A stretch of 64,000 nt of DNA from Purshia tridentata (taxonomy: Eukaryota; Streptophyta; Magnoliopsida; Rosales; Rosaceae), in NCBI GenBank assembly GCA_003254885.1, contig QANT01007413.1:20570-84569 (forward strand). Reading direction: 5' to 3'. Positions within the stretch are counted from its first letter, which is position 1. Every line of letters starts with the position of its first letter. Below are positions 12,101 to 25,028 of this stretch, piece after piece. The notes beneath the pieces were generated by a model that was not told the origin of the DNA, did not search any database, and saw only the letters and a program-made list of their open reading frames with translations. The translations under genes were made by a program, and so were the position numbers.

Positions 12101-14850
12101 GATGCTAAAGGACTTTTTAGGAGATTCAAGAAAAACTCAGATGATCCCTCCATGACAGTGGGCATTATCCGCTGCAATAGAAGAATTAAAAGACCATTGT
12201 AAGTAACAGCTACATAGAAACATATTCTGAGTGAATGTGGAAATCATACTAGATACTTAAATTCCATCCACAAGTCAGCACATATCGTAGCTCTTTTGAT
12301 CATGAAACACATATTTTCAGACTTTTATTAAAAGAATAAATACGTATATTTTGTCATATAGTAAGTTCTTATGTATGAGGCAAATGAGTTATCCTTAGTA
12401 GTAAAAGATGCAACCTATGTTACTAAATCTATCAGAGTCAGGCAACTTTTTTCCCTCTGGGCATTAAGGCAAGCCTTAACATGAAAGAATCAAGACACGA
12501 CTGAAAATGCAATAGATGCATTGGTGTTCCCTAAAGTATTCTTGACCAGATAGCTCTAGAAAATCACAATCCTCACTTCAAGACAAATATGCTAAATCAG
12601 AACTTGTTTTCTATAAGCCTATAAGCAATAGAAAGTGCTAAACCCTATAAGCCTATAAGCCTATAAGCAATAGAAAGTGCTAAACCTATAAGCCTATAAG
12701 CCCATAAGCAATAGAAAGTGAACCCTACAAACATAACAACTTAGTTAAATAGAAATTTTTCAAATATAATTATCTCACCCCATCTTTGTCATTAACTCAT
12801 CATAAGGCCTCAACAAAAGATCTGGAAAATAAGACTTGGCAAAAGTAAACTTACAACATAAATTTTGAGAGCATTGAGCAGCCTAGAATGGAAGTATAGC
12901 TCGGGGTCCTTCAGTGCTATAAGAGGTGTCGAGCAAAGATCCAATCCCCAAATTTCTGCCATGACATTCATAAGATCCTTTTCAATGTCCAATCCATCTG
13001 CTGTATATGTACCTATAACTGTTTCACTGTTCTCCGAGGAAGCAGTATAAGAATCAAAACTTAATCCACCTATAACAATATCAGAGTCCTCATTCCCAAT
13101 ATCTAATTTCTGTTTTTTCACACTATTGGGGCTATGATCGGGGAACATCTCCAGATCTGCTGTCCTTTTTGAGCTAGACTGTTCTGTTTTGAAGGGGCTA
13201 CTCAGAGGAGAAAGTAGAGACAACAAAACTTGATGATCAGGGAGCAAAGTTCGGACTTGATTTTGAAATTCTTGCTTGAGGGATTCTGAAACATGTATTT
13301 TCCCAGTTCCAGAATAGAATCTATGATCTCTACGGTTTAAAACACCGAGGAAGGAGTCCAGCAACTTCAGTGCCTCTAAAAGAAGCCTTAAAGTTCCATG
13401 CTTCACTAGAAAATTAGAATGAAGCAAACCCCTATTGATTGCGGACTGGCTGAATGAGTGGGGATACAAGCATTTCATGATAACCTGCACGTCCACATTG
13501 TCAAAGACAGCTGGATCATGAGACTGAGAATCATGGAAACTAAAAGGACTTCCGCTGCCCACTGAGGAAACCAAGTTTGCTGCCAGAGTAACCACGGAAA
13601 ACCTGCAAATGCTTCAGTCACAATGCAAAGAAAGAGGAAGAGGGACGGCCTAAAATTATGTAATAAACAATAAAATTAAGTGGTATAAATAAATCTGACC
13701 AGGTAGGCGATGCAAAATCTTGAAGGTTGTAAGGAAACTCTTCCATATATGCTGCACCAACAGACGGTCTCCCACTAACAATAGCCAAAAGAAGATCCCT
13801 GTGGTAGGCAATCTCCGTTGCTTTAAGCTTCTTCATCAGATCGATAAGTCGCTTTGAATTACCCCCCAGGTGTCTCTTCAAATCTGGCATCAAGCCATTA
13901 GAAGGGTTGGTACAAACCATAACTAAAACATCATATGCCAATTCTGCAGAAGGCCCGGCATTCTCCCTTCCAGAAATGTTGACTAATTGTTCCAAAGTAA
14001 CACTCCCAAAGAGAACACTTCGAATGTGAGGGGAAATGGATGATTCTTCAACGAGAATCCTATTCCGCAATGTGGACAAAACATATATAACAGTTTCCTC
14101 ATCGTCATCCCCAATCCTGCGAAGGACACCAGAATACATCTCCTTCTGCCGTATAACTGACCTCAACAATCCTGGCGTTCCCACCTCCAGAAACGACATT
14201 GCAAACCCAACAAACGACTTTCTCAACAGCTTCATTCTTGTCTCATTTTGCTTCTTTTTAAATGCCTCCATCTTCAAAAACCGCAGGAGTTTGAAATCAA
14301 AATTCTTGGCAACCTCGGAAGCCAAGCCCGACCCACGCCTTACAATCGATGCCAAAAGCAAAAGTGCCGCCTTCTGGCGTTTTGCTTCTTTACTACTCAA
14401 TTCCTTCTGGTGTTTTGCTTCTTTACAATTCAATTCCTCACACACATCTTCTAACTGTTCGTCAATAAGTGACCGAGCAAACTTATCCAATACCCTACTT
14501 ATAGCCATCCTCCCCACATCATTTGGTCTATATTTTCCATCGGGATGACTCAAAATAACAGAAATTAATTTAAATATACAAAACATTCCAGTTTTCCCTC
14601 GCCAGTGCTTCCAAGCACCCAGAAGCTCCAAGCAGTTAGCTGAATTTTTCACAAAATAATGGAGCAAATCACCTCCAGAATCACCTTTCAGTAACTTAAT
14701 GAACTCTTTAGTAGCATCAGAGCATAACTTAATTTCAATAGAGTTAATTTTATGCAATAGTTCTTTAAGTTTAGCTTCATGAGTCACTGTAATGGTAAGC
14801 TTTGGCATTTCTGCTCCCTGAGCCTCACAGTCATAACCTTCATCTACCAT
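3133..14850 (-). CDS. URB1: URB1/Npa1 nucleolar pre-ribosomal-associated protein, 13 coding exons
   Basis: Coding exons in transcript order: 14850-13700, 13602-12855, 12171-11676, 11316-11129, 11057-8010, 7893-7681, 7465-7262, 7119-6916, 6066-5908, 5496-5146, 4623-4158, 3910-3826, 3352-3133 (TGA). Every junction has GT..AG ends and the phases agree, giving 7,533 nt and 2,510 residues, the size of plant URB1. The N-terminal part (residues about 20-390; EAKLKELLHKINSIEIKL, then LELLGAWKHW) is the Npa1 domain. Residues about 1900-2090 (AALSKLLMRSSRLNAR, then AERLWVLRLVYAGL) are the NopRA1 domain. The C-terminus has FYQPWEDRELEQTDLQ. URB1 is an alpha-helical scaffold of early 60S pre-ribosomes in the nucleolus. 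The ATG at 14850 is the first in the second exon. The 3910-3826 exon could also be read in another frame, but only the chosen one keeps phase with the last exon. Confidence 0.93.
5094..5140. repeat. compound (TG)n(AG)n microsatellite in a URB1 intron
   Basis: A TG/TATG run passes directly into an AG run. On the coding strand it becomes a CT then CA tract beginning about six bases after the splice donor of the exon that ends at 5146. Confidence 0.9.
12611..12725. repeat. minisatellite in the second coding intron of URB1
   Basis: Three imperfect copies of a unit that includes CTATAAGC and AGCAATAGAAAGTGCTAAAC follow one another. The internal CCTATAAG motif is itself repeated two or three times per unit. 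The array lies wholly within the intron between 12854 and 12172. Confidence 0.8.
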
Positions 14851-15095
14851 AACTGCATTTCAAAAGATAAAAATAACAAAGCAAACTATTTAACATATAC
14901 AGCTAAGGACCAAACACACACAGAACTAAAAAGTACAAAATGAAAACATCGTTTTGCATGCATGGGATGCGGACCTTGATCTTTGAAGGCTGAGCTTGCT
15001 TCTTCCGTTGAAGCCAGACTGTGGTTGGTGCCTGCGTGAGGTTTGGGGGAGATAGGTTTAAAGGAGACAGGGTTTAGGGGGTATCGGCCCGAAGC
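14851..15095 (-). promoter_or_regulatory. URB1 non-coding first exon, leader intron and proximal promoter
   Basis: On the minus strand a donor (ATCAAG/GTCCGC) ends a first exon at 14975. The leader intron of 122 bp (14974-14853) closes with AAATGCAG, and exon 2 begins TT-ATG at 14852. In the spliced leader the frame of the URB1 ATG is open for 41 codons upstream, back to a TAG at 15096-15098, but holds no ATG. The region next to it (15040-15140) is the promoter side; I cannot place the transcription start. Confidence 0.55.
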
Positions 15096-15438
15096 CTATT
15101 TTCAGACAAGGCCCAGCCCAAATGTTGGGCCCACAACCCACCCACCATTCAACACCGACTCAAGTTCACAAGAGCATATCCCTTTTTTTTTTTTTTTTTT
15201 ATACCCGTTTGGTACCAGGCATGATCTTCGCCCTTAAATCATGAATAGAAAAAAAAAGATTAAAAAAAGAAATCATAGTTCAATAACTAAGATCTTTACC
15301 TAGTATCAAATGGGTATCAAAAAATAGATCAACACTCTCACGCCACGTGTCCCTCTAGAAGTATGTGGCAGCCGTGCCCCTCCACTTGTCCAACAAGGCT
15401 CAATTACTTTCATCGGATCGGAGAGGTATATGTATATA

Positions 15439-15666
15439 GGGATTTTCTCAGGTGAGGATGACTGCACTTTTTAAAATTTGTGGACGCGGACAGAGGATGG
15501 ACAAAGTGTGGACAAAGTGCAGACAGTGTGTTGACATAGATAATATATTTGCAACAAGATCTGATGTTTTGCAATTTTGTATCCACACTTTGTCCACCTA
15601 TTATCTACCCTTTATCCGCATCCGCAAACTTTAAAAAGTGCAGGCATCCTCTCTAGAGAAGGACTG
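15439..15666. mobile_element. Mutator-like MITE, long terminal inverted repeats
   Basis: The left arm (about 15450-15520) and the right arm (about 15585-15660) are inverted copies. Both include GAGGATG, CTGCACTTTTTAAA, then G-rich GGA-GCGGA and GGACAAAGTGTGGA. The arms are roughly 75-80 bp of a 228-bp element. The flanks on both sides are TATGTATATA, which fits a 9-10 bp target duplication of the Mutator type, although the right flank runs into a TA microsatellite and is weak evidence. It carries no gene. Confidence 0.72.
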
Positions 15667-16433
15667 TATGTATATATATATATATATATAATTATTTGTA
15701 TGAGTTTGTGTATCTAGGGCATGATTCAGTTATTTTTTATGTATATAATTTTTAATAGATAATCTAAAATAAACGATTCTGATAATGAGATTAAGTGTAT
15801 AATAGACATGATAAAAGAAAAATCACAAAGAAAAGACAATTAAGTATTTTTTAATCCAAATTTAAATTTGGGCCAGATGGGCCAGACCAATCTCCCAATA
15901 AGATAATACTTAAGTCAACTCATATATAGCATGACAGAAGTCCACAACTATGACTAATAATTATTTTGGGTTGGGAGATATCAGGTTCCAGGTTGTGGCC
16001 CAAATACCATGGGCTTTCAAATAAATTTTGACATTGGTTTCTTCTCCACAATTGACTTGATCGTACTATCATCCTCAGCTGACTCAAGCATGGGTACTTA
16101 ATTTTCTGAGTAATTACAAGATTAGGTGCATATTACATCACTAAGATTGTCAAACCCAGTTGAAGAAAATGGAGATAAGGCCTAACTGGATACGTCAATG
16201 ATAATTTAGTCTCTTAAAAAAATATAAGACTCTTAATTTATGATTATAACTTGACCAAATCTTATTAATATTAGCAGTTCAACAAAACTTGTTTAGTTTA
16301 GAATATACGCGAGGAACATCAGGAAACAGGGAAATAAAACAACTACACCAATTGTTTATACATTCCATGTTTTTCTAATTTTGTTGTTAACTGTTAGCCT
16401 CCCAATGCGTGTTTCACACATGCTTGGGACTTT

Positions 16434-16485
16434 AACAAATAGAGAGTACGTAGAAGTGGCAGAAAAAAAAAACAAATAGAGAGTA
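16434..16485 (+). mobile_element. micro-retroinsertion with a 15-bp target duplication
   Basis: AACAAATAGAGAGTA occurs at 16434-16448 and again at 16471-16485. Between them lie 22 bases, CGTAGAAGTGGCAG followed by eight A. Direct repeat, short body, A-tail, direct repeat is the signature of target-primed retroposition, here almost completely 5'-truncated. Confidence 0.7.
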
Positions 16486-18290
16486 TTAAAAGTTTTATAA
16501 AAATTTAAGTAATTAGGTATTTTGCTCTACGAATTCGAAATTCGGATTTCTCCTCTCTGAATTAAAAAAAAGATAAAAAATCTAAAAGGACCATTATGAT
16601 ATGAGTATTCTAGCATGTATTTGATGAGATATAGTCTAGTTAATAATCGCATAATTTTTCTCTAATAAAAAAAAATGTAATGTTATAAGTGATTAAAGGA
16701 AAAGCATTTGTATAATGCATGTTTTGGAATTTAATTGTTGGACGAAAGTAACATTGACCCATGCATATAAGATAAGGGGTTTATCTCAATAATATGACTT
16801 AATTAAATTGGAAACACAAATGACAACATTGTCTCGTCTTGTTCTCCATGCTTGATTGTCTCTTAACTTCATATACTACAAAAAGTTGTTGTATGTGACT
16901 CTCCTTGATGTTAGTTTTATGTTGTGTATGTATTATATATATCATATGTATACAGAGGGCAAGTTACTTAACCATCAAACTTCTTCACCAGCTACAAAAA
17001 GTGCAAACTTTTCCCAAAATAAATCTTCTTGTATTATTCTTTAATAAAAGCAACCTAATCTTGGAGATCGAACTCACTGTGGTTGGTTGGACATTTTATT
17101 AGACATATAAGTTGGATTTGAGAACCAAAAGATCTCAGATAAGGGACAAAAAGGAGAAAAGAAAAAGATATATGTTTTTGTTTTTGTTTTTTTCTTGAGT
17201 AAAATTGGTGTCGAAATATAATTTTCTTTAGCAATTATGACATTAGAGAAAGAAACAGAAAGAGTAGGTCCAACGCATCTCTCAACTCCATTTTACCATC
17301 ATGAAACAAGCAAAAACACTTCCTTTGATGTTCCAAGTCCTTTGATCAATTACAATAAGATTGACCCATCTTACAAATTCTACTTATATATATATATATA
17401 TATATATATATTTTACAAGTACATGGTGAAGGAGAATTTGAATTTAAAACCTCTTTCAATTATAGAATGAAAAGTATAATTTCACTAGACCAATAGTATG
17501 GTAAGATCGATCAATATATTTGTATATTTGAAAAATATTAATTTATATTAGATTTAAGTACAGTCTTAGTGGTCTAGAACATTTACATGCACGTATATGA
17601 AGGTTAGATTGAGCAGACACAACAATATATAATTGGAGTCAAAATTAAATAAATGAAAGGAAAAAAAATTGTGAATTAGGCTTTGAGAAAGAACCAATTA
17701 GGATAGCATTTTGTGAATGGAGAAACCTAGGACACAGTGACACATTATTACAACTATGAAAAATGATAAGTTCTACTCTATGCTTCCACATTCGTAAGAT
17801 TATATTGATAAACGATTCTATGAGCTTTTAGATGGAACAATAATACATGCTAATTAAATTAATATTAATTAGCGTCCTAATCAAAGAGCATGATGAAGTA
17901 AAGATATTAATTAGGATTTGCGTGAAGAGCTTGAGACATGGCATGAACCATGTTTCAATCAATGTATCCCAATTAATTAATTAATTATTAAACCCATCTT
18001 GTAATTAAAACATTTAATTAATTAAAGGAGGTTTCAAGACATGTGGGACCCTATGATCAATGACTAAAGGAATGTTTTTCATCAAATTAACATGGGACAA
18101 TCATGAATCATCCATGTCAACCCCACCCAAGGGCCAAAGGGAAGACCAACTTGGTGACGTTTCATAGGGTCAACAAAGCCAATGATTAATGACTTGTCAT
18201 TCTTTGGAATTTAGGAGCCTCCTCTTTGGTGGAAAATGCATTAGAAGTTAATTTAATCAGAACTCATGGAAGTCAATCTTGAGAGAGATG

Positions 18291-18342
18291 GGATTACATT
18301 TTACATACCGGCCAAAAAATAATAATATTAGGATTACATTTT
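18291..18342 (+). mobile_element. micro-retroinsertion with a 12-bp target duplication, GGCCA core
   Basis: GGATTACATTTT is found at 18291-18302 and 18331-18342. The 28-bp insert reads ACATACCGGCC then an A-rich tail (A6 TAATAATATTA). The GGCC-A junction is shared with the insertions at 34.8, 36.3, 37.2 and 38.1 kb. Confidence 0.68.
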
Positions 18343-18345
18343 GGA

Positions 18346-18399
<54 letters not shown>
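18346..18399. repeat. (TG)n(GA)n compound microsatellite
   Basis: A TG run (18346-18360) continues into about 19 GA units ending at 18399. It begins three bases after the target duplication of the neighbouring micro-insertion. Confidence 0.95.
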
Positions 18400-18402
<3 letters not shown>

Positions 18403-18949
18403 GTGAAGGCTGCAAAGATTAGAGCAAGTAGACAATAACATACTCAATCTAGAAGATAAAATAAGAAGTAGGACTGCAAGAAAAGCAGGTTTAGAGCTTT
18501 AATTTTGTCTTTAATCATTTTTCCATTGATCATGACCTATCCCCACATCAATACAATATGCTTAGTTGCTTACTAAGAAAAACATGATGCATTATGCCTG
18601 TCTCTAAACCATTAGTTCATCTAATTCCCTTTAAACTATAACCACTGCTGCCTTTGCTTTTCGTTTCATGCTTTGATTGAATTTGTTAATACATATATGC
18701 ATTGTTCGAGTATAATAGTCATATATAAATGGATCAAATCTTAATTTAGTGGATGGCATCCGGTCAGTTAGTTTTTTTTTTTTTTTTTTTTTGTAAAATG
18801 AGATTTTGAGTTCAAATCTCATTCACGATTTATAATTGTTAATCGAATAGAAAATTGAATATACATGACACATTAAGTCATACCTTGGATCAAAATTAAC
18901 TTGTTAACCCAAGCAATAGGGTTCATATATTTCATGTTTAAAACGGTTC

Positions 18950-19189
18950 TTATAAATTCAATGAGCAATCAAAATTAAGAAGAAAGAAAGAGGAGCGCGC
19001 AGAGACCAATATTACAATATCGTCCTCCAAAGTAGAGGCCAACCAAACAAACCATTCCACCCAAATTAGAAATTTGGAACAACGCAAAGTAAATCTAACA
19101 AGTGCATGCACAACACGTACAGTTACAAATACAAAGCGTAAACTGGGAATACACCCCCTTATTTTAAAGGTACATGCCCAAGAAGTCAT
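18950..19189 (-). pseudogene. LINE RNase H C-terminal remnant
   Basis: A minus-strand frame reads RFVFVTVRVVHALVRFTLR, then a W-x-E-like and LASTLEDDI ending. This resembles the last part of the RNase H domain of plant LINEs, where the usual pattern is F-V-P-R-x-G-N-x-V-A-H-A-L-A-R-x-A. The P, R, G and N of that pattern are lost or altered. Only this tail is present. I recognise the pattern but have no alignment, so the call is tentative. Confidence 0.42.
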
Positions 19190-20162
19190 TTAATTATGGG
19201 CTTTCTGCTGGTGACCTTGGTATTGTGAGTGATGGAATGCTTGTTAAGAAGATTGGTCGTTTAGTATTATATATAGGTTTCCAATTGAACATCGTATCAT
19301 GTTTCAACGAGATCGAAGTAATTTTGACTTGCACGATAATTAAACCATTAGCTAATTAAGTCCTAATTGAATAAAATTATCATCTATCATAATCAAGAAC
19401 CATGTTTTTGGGTAACATATTTGAATAAGAATTTTGTGAAGCACACCTACCCAACACCCAAATATTATATATCGATCCCCTGCCTGCCTTTACTATATAT
19501 ATATATAAAGAAACAAAAGAATAAGATAATGGACGGCTCTAATAATGGTACATGTTTTACTTAATTAGTTTAGGGCTGACTAAGGATATATAGGCTAGGG
19601 CAAACACAACACGTTTTTTTTACAAAGCAAATGGTCCACTTCCTTAGAATTGGACTCAAATCACATGGTCAAGTGGTCAACTATTGGCCATATATACAAA
19701 CTCGTTTGTTTTTACTCTTTTGTGCTTTTTCGATCAACCGTTGATCGACAACACACATTGCATATCCTTAAGTCCTTCAATTTCTTATTTCTCATTTTTC
19801 ATTTTCTTATTTATTTTGCTTCATATTAATAACATTTTCATATAGAGGTGATTGGGCATGCCACGTGATCGATCTCGTGGTACTATTACATGATCACTAT
19901 TTATGTGGATCCAACTTGTCTTACCACGTGTATATTTCTTTTGTCATTATGTACACCTCAAGATTACCTCAGAATGACATCACATTCATATTCTTGCATG
20001 TATGAGAATTGGAAAAATTATTGGGTGAAGATTTAAGGATCAGCTCACTTGCATGTATATACACGTATTATGATTTATAATAATCTTATTAACATATATA
20101 ATAATAGAGTATATATTTTGTAACATTATAGAGATTGATATATAATAATTTCTTTCTTTTAT

Positions 20163-20211
20163 CTTTGACATAATCCTCTACCCAAAAAAAAAAAAAAAAA
20201 CTTTGACATAA
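20163..20211 (+). mobile_element. micro-retroinsertion with an 11-bp target duplication
   Basis: CTTTGACATAA appears at 20163-20173 and 20201-20211. Between them are TCCTCTACCC and a run of 17 A. The core differs from the GGCC type but the structure is the same. Confidence 0.6.
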
Positions 20212-23200
20212 CCCAAAAGTTGCATGCCCCTAATCCAAGTTATGGGTGGGTGGTCACTCTAGCAAATATAAATACAATTAATATAGATGTACAATATAAT
20301 TATTTTATATTATGCAAATTTTATTGGGAAGATCTCAGTTTATCTAATAACAACAAAGATGAACAACCATTCGGGGTATGGTAGGGAGTCATAAGGCATG
20401 ACATGAGCATGAGGGTCCAAAGTGGTCATTTTCATGAGGAAGGAAGGAACATTTTGAATGCAAAAGAAGACGAGTAGAAAATCCAAGAGTTGGATGGGTG
20501 TGACCTAATTTCATTTTCTTTATCAAGACTGGGAAGAAATCGAGTAGATGTATGGTGTCTTACTCTCAAGTGCAAGCCGACTCTTCACTTACCCATTATA
20601 AGGTTATACCCTGCAATATTCTATAATATTAATGTCACCTTTTATTCTAGTGCCCTGTTTCTGACTTGAAAATTTTGGGGTTTTTTAAAATATATTTTAT
20701 CTCTTTTATTATAGATTAATGAAAAAGACAAATAAATTAAATATATTCACTTATTACATAACTAAAAAATTTCAAGTATACATTCTTTTAAAGATAAATA
20801 AGAAGATAAGGTATATTTGTATAGGGCTCATAATTAGTGTGAAAGAATCTCAGGTTAGGAAAATAAAATCTGGCATGATAGAATATATATAAGATTTTAG
20901 TCATCGTCATTGTTAATTAAATATTTTAATTTCTACATAAAATCAGAATAAGCAATATACGTGTCAAGTCAATGGCCACATGTGCACCGGGTCTGGATTC
21001 GCTGTGGAGATTATATTATAGTTATTGGATTGGACGGCTGTGATAGGAAGGGAGGTGAAGGCGACGCTACGTGTGTTGGCCAGGCCAAATGATCCGAAGG
21101 AAAAACACTGTCACTCTCAGCCTTTGACTGTTGTGCAGCTAACATGAGAGGCCCCAGGTGTCCACGCACGCGCGCGTGCTGCGTGGGTCCCAGGTTGACT
21201 CATCTTGCTTCTCAAAGGACACACACAGCTCATAAGCATGCTTTTAAATCCAACTCTCCTCCTCTAGGCTCTAACTCATTGGCGGTTTATACGTACTAAG
21301 CTGCCAAATAAGATTAAGCTTTTATGTGAATAATTAATTAATTACGATTTAGTTGAAATAGGTTTTGAAATTAGATGTTAAATGAAAACAGCATGGCCTT
21401 TGGGGAGAGCAAATTGGGTACCGGCCATTTTGTTACCGTTTTGATACCAACTTCATATCTTAACTTTTCTATTCACCTCTTCTTCTTCTTTTTTTCTCTA
21501 GCTATTTTCTTTTCAAAGGTAGATATAAAATTGGGTAAAAAAACAGATAACAAAATAAATATGTAATTTTCTCTCGGCTTGAGGCATTAAACAACCTGTG
21601 GTTTGAATGGTTTATAGATTGGGTATATAGTCTTTTTTCCATTTTTTTTTTTTGCTTTCTCTCTTAGAGTAGATTGACTTATAGCATATAACATAAAATC
21701 AACTACATAGTCCACATTAGTATTTGACCCTTTTAGCAGTGAATATTAGGTTAGGGTCCATTGTATTAAAATGTACAAACTTCAGAAGGAAAAAGAAAAT
21801 TAGGTGGTGGTCCATTATAAAATTTAAGAAAAATGGAAAAAGAGAAAAAAATGGGGTGGAGTGGAGCTAAGCTATACACACAACTTTATATGATTAATAC
21901 AACTAACCATAATTATTAATTCCACACGTGGGTCGCTGACAAAATTCTTAGTTTGGAGCCAATTGCTAACTCTGATCAATAGAATCACTGTCAAAATAGA
22001 TTGCTTCATTGCATTATTAAGGAAAGCAGCTGCAGAAACTCAACTCATGGATCTGACCTAACATGCCTTTTGAAATTTAATTTGCCAAGTCAGCTGTTTT
22101 TTTAATGTTTTTTTAAAGAATTTTAGATGGTTCATTCAACACAACATCAATGGCTGTCTGCACAAGTACTGATCAAATCTTCAACATCTATGGGCTGAAA
22201 GATTGCATTTTGCTTATTAATTAGTTGCCGCAAACTCTTTTTTAAACCTAAATTTGTAGGTACGAGAGAATGTCTATAATACGAATATCGTATGTATAGT
22301 TAATCTAGTTTTATGTCACAAATGAATAACTTTTTAACTTTTAAATTTGATATTTGACGAATTCATTTTTAACAATAAAATTTAAATTTGTGATTCATTG
22401 AATATTGAAGCTATTGTAGATCGAATATTCACTTTGTGGTCCTTAGTAGTTTGACTACTAATTAGTCTAAAGGTAACTGTTCCTTGTATTAATATTTGTA
22501 GTACCAGATGGACTACAAGTACATTATGAGCGACAAATTTGATGCTGTTCTCAATTGACTCTTCAATTCAGGGGATCCATTGTGGAAAAATTGAGCTGCA
22601 GATTAACTATCAAGTCCAGCACTAGTCTTTGACTGAAGATTTTAGAGCCATATTTCTTCCTTTCCTTCCGAACTAGTCCCAAATTTTTTGGCTGAAAATC
22701 CTTATTCTTTTGATCTTTTTGGTGACATAAACTTCTGGTTGGACCATAATTTTGGTGTATTACATTGACACGGTATATTTTGTTATCTGATAAGAAGAGG
22801 GTAGAGGGAAATATATTATATATATTGTATTTGTATGCATAATTAATCACATTGACATATGGTATTGACTTCCTTTTCATCAAGAGTACGTCATTAATTA
22901 ATATTAAAAGTACCCTTAAGTTTTTTAATAATTACAAAATACTGATTAAGAAAATAATGTTTTTTTTAATAGCACTCAAACTTTTTAGTAAATAACAAAA
23001 GTTTATTCTGATTCATAATCATGATTAAATATATAAATGAGAGTCAACTTTATTTTCATTCCATTTTAGATAAATGGTTTAATTATTAGTATAAACATCT
23101 CTCCAATTTTTTCTCTCACCCATTTTTTCTCACTATGATTCTTTTTCTCTCCCACTCCATGTTACGTGACCCAAAATCTTTAAATCCTAATGGTATGTAG

Positions 23201-24267
23201 TGGTGTTATAACCCTACAAAAAAACATCATATGCGAATTCGATCAATGTAATAGGTGGAAAATATTTATACTTAATTAATTGGTGGCGGTAACTTATTAA
23301 TTATATATACAATAAGACCTTCTTGCAAGTATTTAAACCTGTGAAAACCAAAATAAAAAACCACCCAAACTATATATATATAATGGACCCAAAATAACAA
23401 TCTCCCTTAATTAATTTGTCCAATTAAATACAAATTTAGGCTATAATATCAATCGAAGAAGTGCATGATGGTCTCAAACAAGAGAGCATTTTGAATATTC
23501 ACCTTAAGTATATTGTGCAGACAAATTTAAGGTGGAGAATACATACCCTAAAGGAAAAGTAAACCCATCAACATTCAATGATAAAAAATGATCGATCTAT
23601 ACAACATGTTATAGCATCTGTATAGTTTAACACATATGATAGCTGTATGTATTGTAGAATTTTTCCTCAATTAATACAATGAAAAATTGCAAGTGGGCTT
23701 AAAAAGTGAGCGTGACGCGCCTGTGGTGGCTCCCGGAGAGCTGAGAAATTGAGAAGCGTAACCCATAATCATATACGTGGTCCTTGTAGTCCCCCTTTGT
23801 TCCCAATCTTAAGATTTATCCGGGGCCCCCTGGACTTTACATTATTATTCTAAAACCCACAACAACTGTCAACCGTCCGATTGGCAACAAAAGAAATTAA
23901 AAAATAATAAGTAGGTTATTCGTCCAAAAAGGACCAAAACAGTGATGTGTCAGTCAGATCAAATACCATCATCATCATCCTACTACCACCACATCCCTTT
24001 AGTCATAAGGAACGCGAATTTTCCACACAAAAAATCATAAAACAAAGAATAATATAACTATTAAAAAAACAAAAGCATAAGAGAAATGGATATAACATTA
24101 GAATATTAATAATAATAATAAAAGAAAAGCCAAAGAAAATTCGATTCAGAATGCTCTCTTTCTCTCTCTCATTTGTCCAATCATCCCCTTGAAGAAATGT
24201 CAACCGGATTCCCGTAAATAATTTGCACTGGCCGTACTAACCCTGAGAGCCTAACTGTTTGATATTC

Positions 24268-24291
24268 ACATATATATATATATATATAAAT
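24268..24291 (+). promoter_or_regulatory. TATA-rich core promoter candidate of the bHLH gene
   Basis: A CATATATA...TATAAA run lies about 235 bp before the start codon. The sequence after it is free of ATG-rich frames and carries GCTAGCTAG repeats, as expected for a leader of about 200 bases. Because TA runs are common here, this is only a candidate. Confidence 0.35.
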
Positions 24292-24522
24292 TGCAACATA
24301 TATTGCAGTTCATATTTCATAGTTGCTAGTTACTAGTTGCTAGCTATCAGCCTCATAAATAGTACACAAAGAGAGCTAGCTAGCAACTGAGCAAGGAATT
24401 AAGGGAAGTACAAAGCTAGATCAAAACACACAAATACTTAGCAATTAAGTTTAAGTAGCTAGCTATCTAGATTAACAAAACACACATATATATTTAACAC
24501 TTCATCGACACTTGGAGTATAT

Positions 24523-24994
24523 ATGGCGGAGGAGTTTCAGGGCGGGATTTGCGGGGGCAACTGGTGGTCTACTTCATCGAGACATGCGCTGGTGGCGGCG
24601 TCGCCATGTTCGGTGGGTTTTAATGATCATATGGGGATGAGCTTTGGGTGCCTGAACGATCATGACATGGTGGACATCAAGGAAAGGACGACGTCGTCTG
24701 GTTGTGGTGAGATAATTAACAACAACACTGCATCATCAGCTGCTGCAGTCTCGGTTTCTGATCATCATAGCTCTAACAATATTGGTTTTGATCATCAATC
24801 GCATAATACTGAGTGTGCTAGTGGTAGCGCTAGTAATTTGATTGATTCCACCTTGCAAATGATAGGTTTTGGTCTTTCATCATCAACTGCACCCTCTGAT
24901 TTCATCAACCAAGCTAATTTGCTCATGTAAGTTAATTTATTTAATTATTTGCTCCACCTAGCTTAATTCTCTTAGTTCAAATCCTTAGCTTATG

Positions 24995-25028
<34 letters not shown>

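Larger units (their letters stand above)
15667..24522. other. long intergenic region between URB1 and the bHLH gene
   Basis: About 8.8 kb of AT-rich DNA with no gene I can support. It holds TA microsatellites (15668-15690, 17385-17411), a TG/GA compound microsatellite, three tiny A-tailed insertions, one LINE remnant and scattered homopolymer runs. The stretch near 20980-21200 is less AT-rich and contains W-box-like TTGAC and a CGCGCG run, but no open frame of interest. The last kilobase is the promoter side of the bHLH gene. Confidence 0.6.

Noticed and set aside
15181-15201. T-run of about 20 near the URB1 promoter as a retroposon tail
   Set aside because: No target duplication on either side; treated as a homopolymer.
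18772-18815. Long T-run followed by GTTCAAATC, a tRNA B-box-like string, suggesting a SINE or tRNA
   Set aside because: No matching A box or cloverleaf upstream and no flanking repeat around the T-run.
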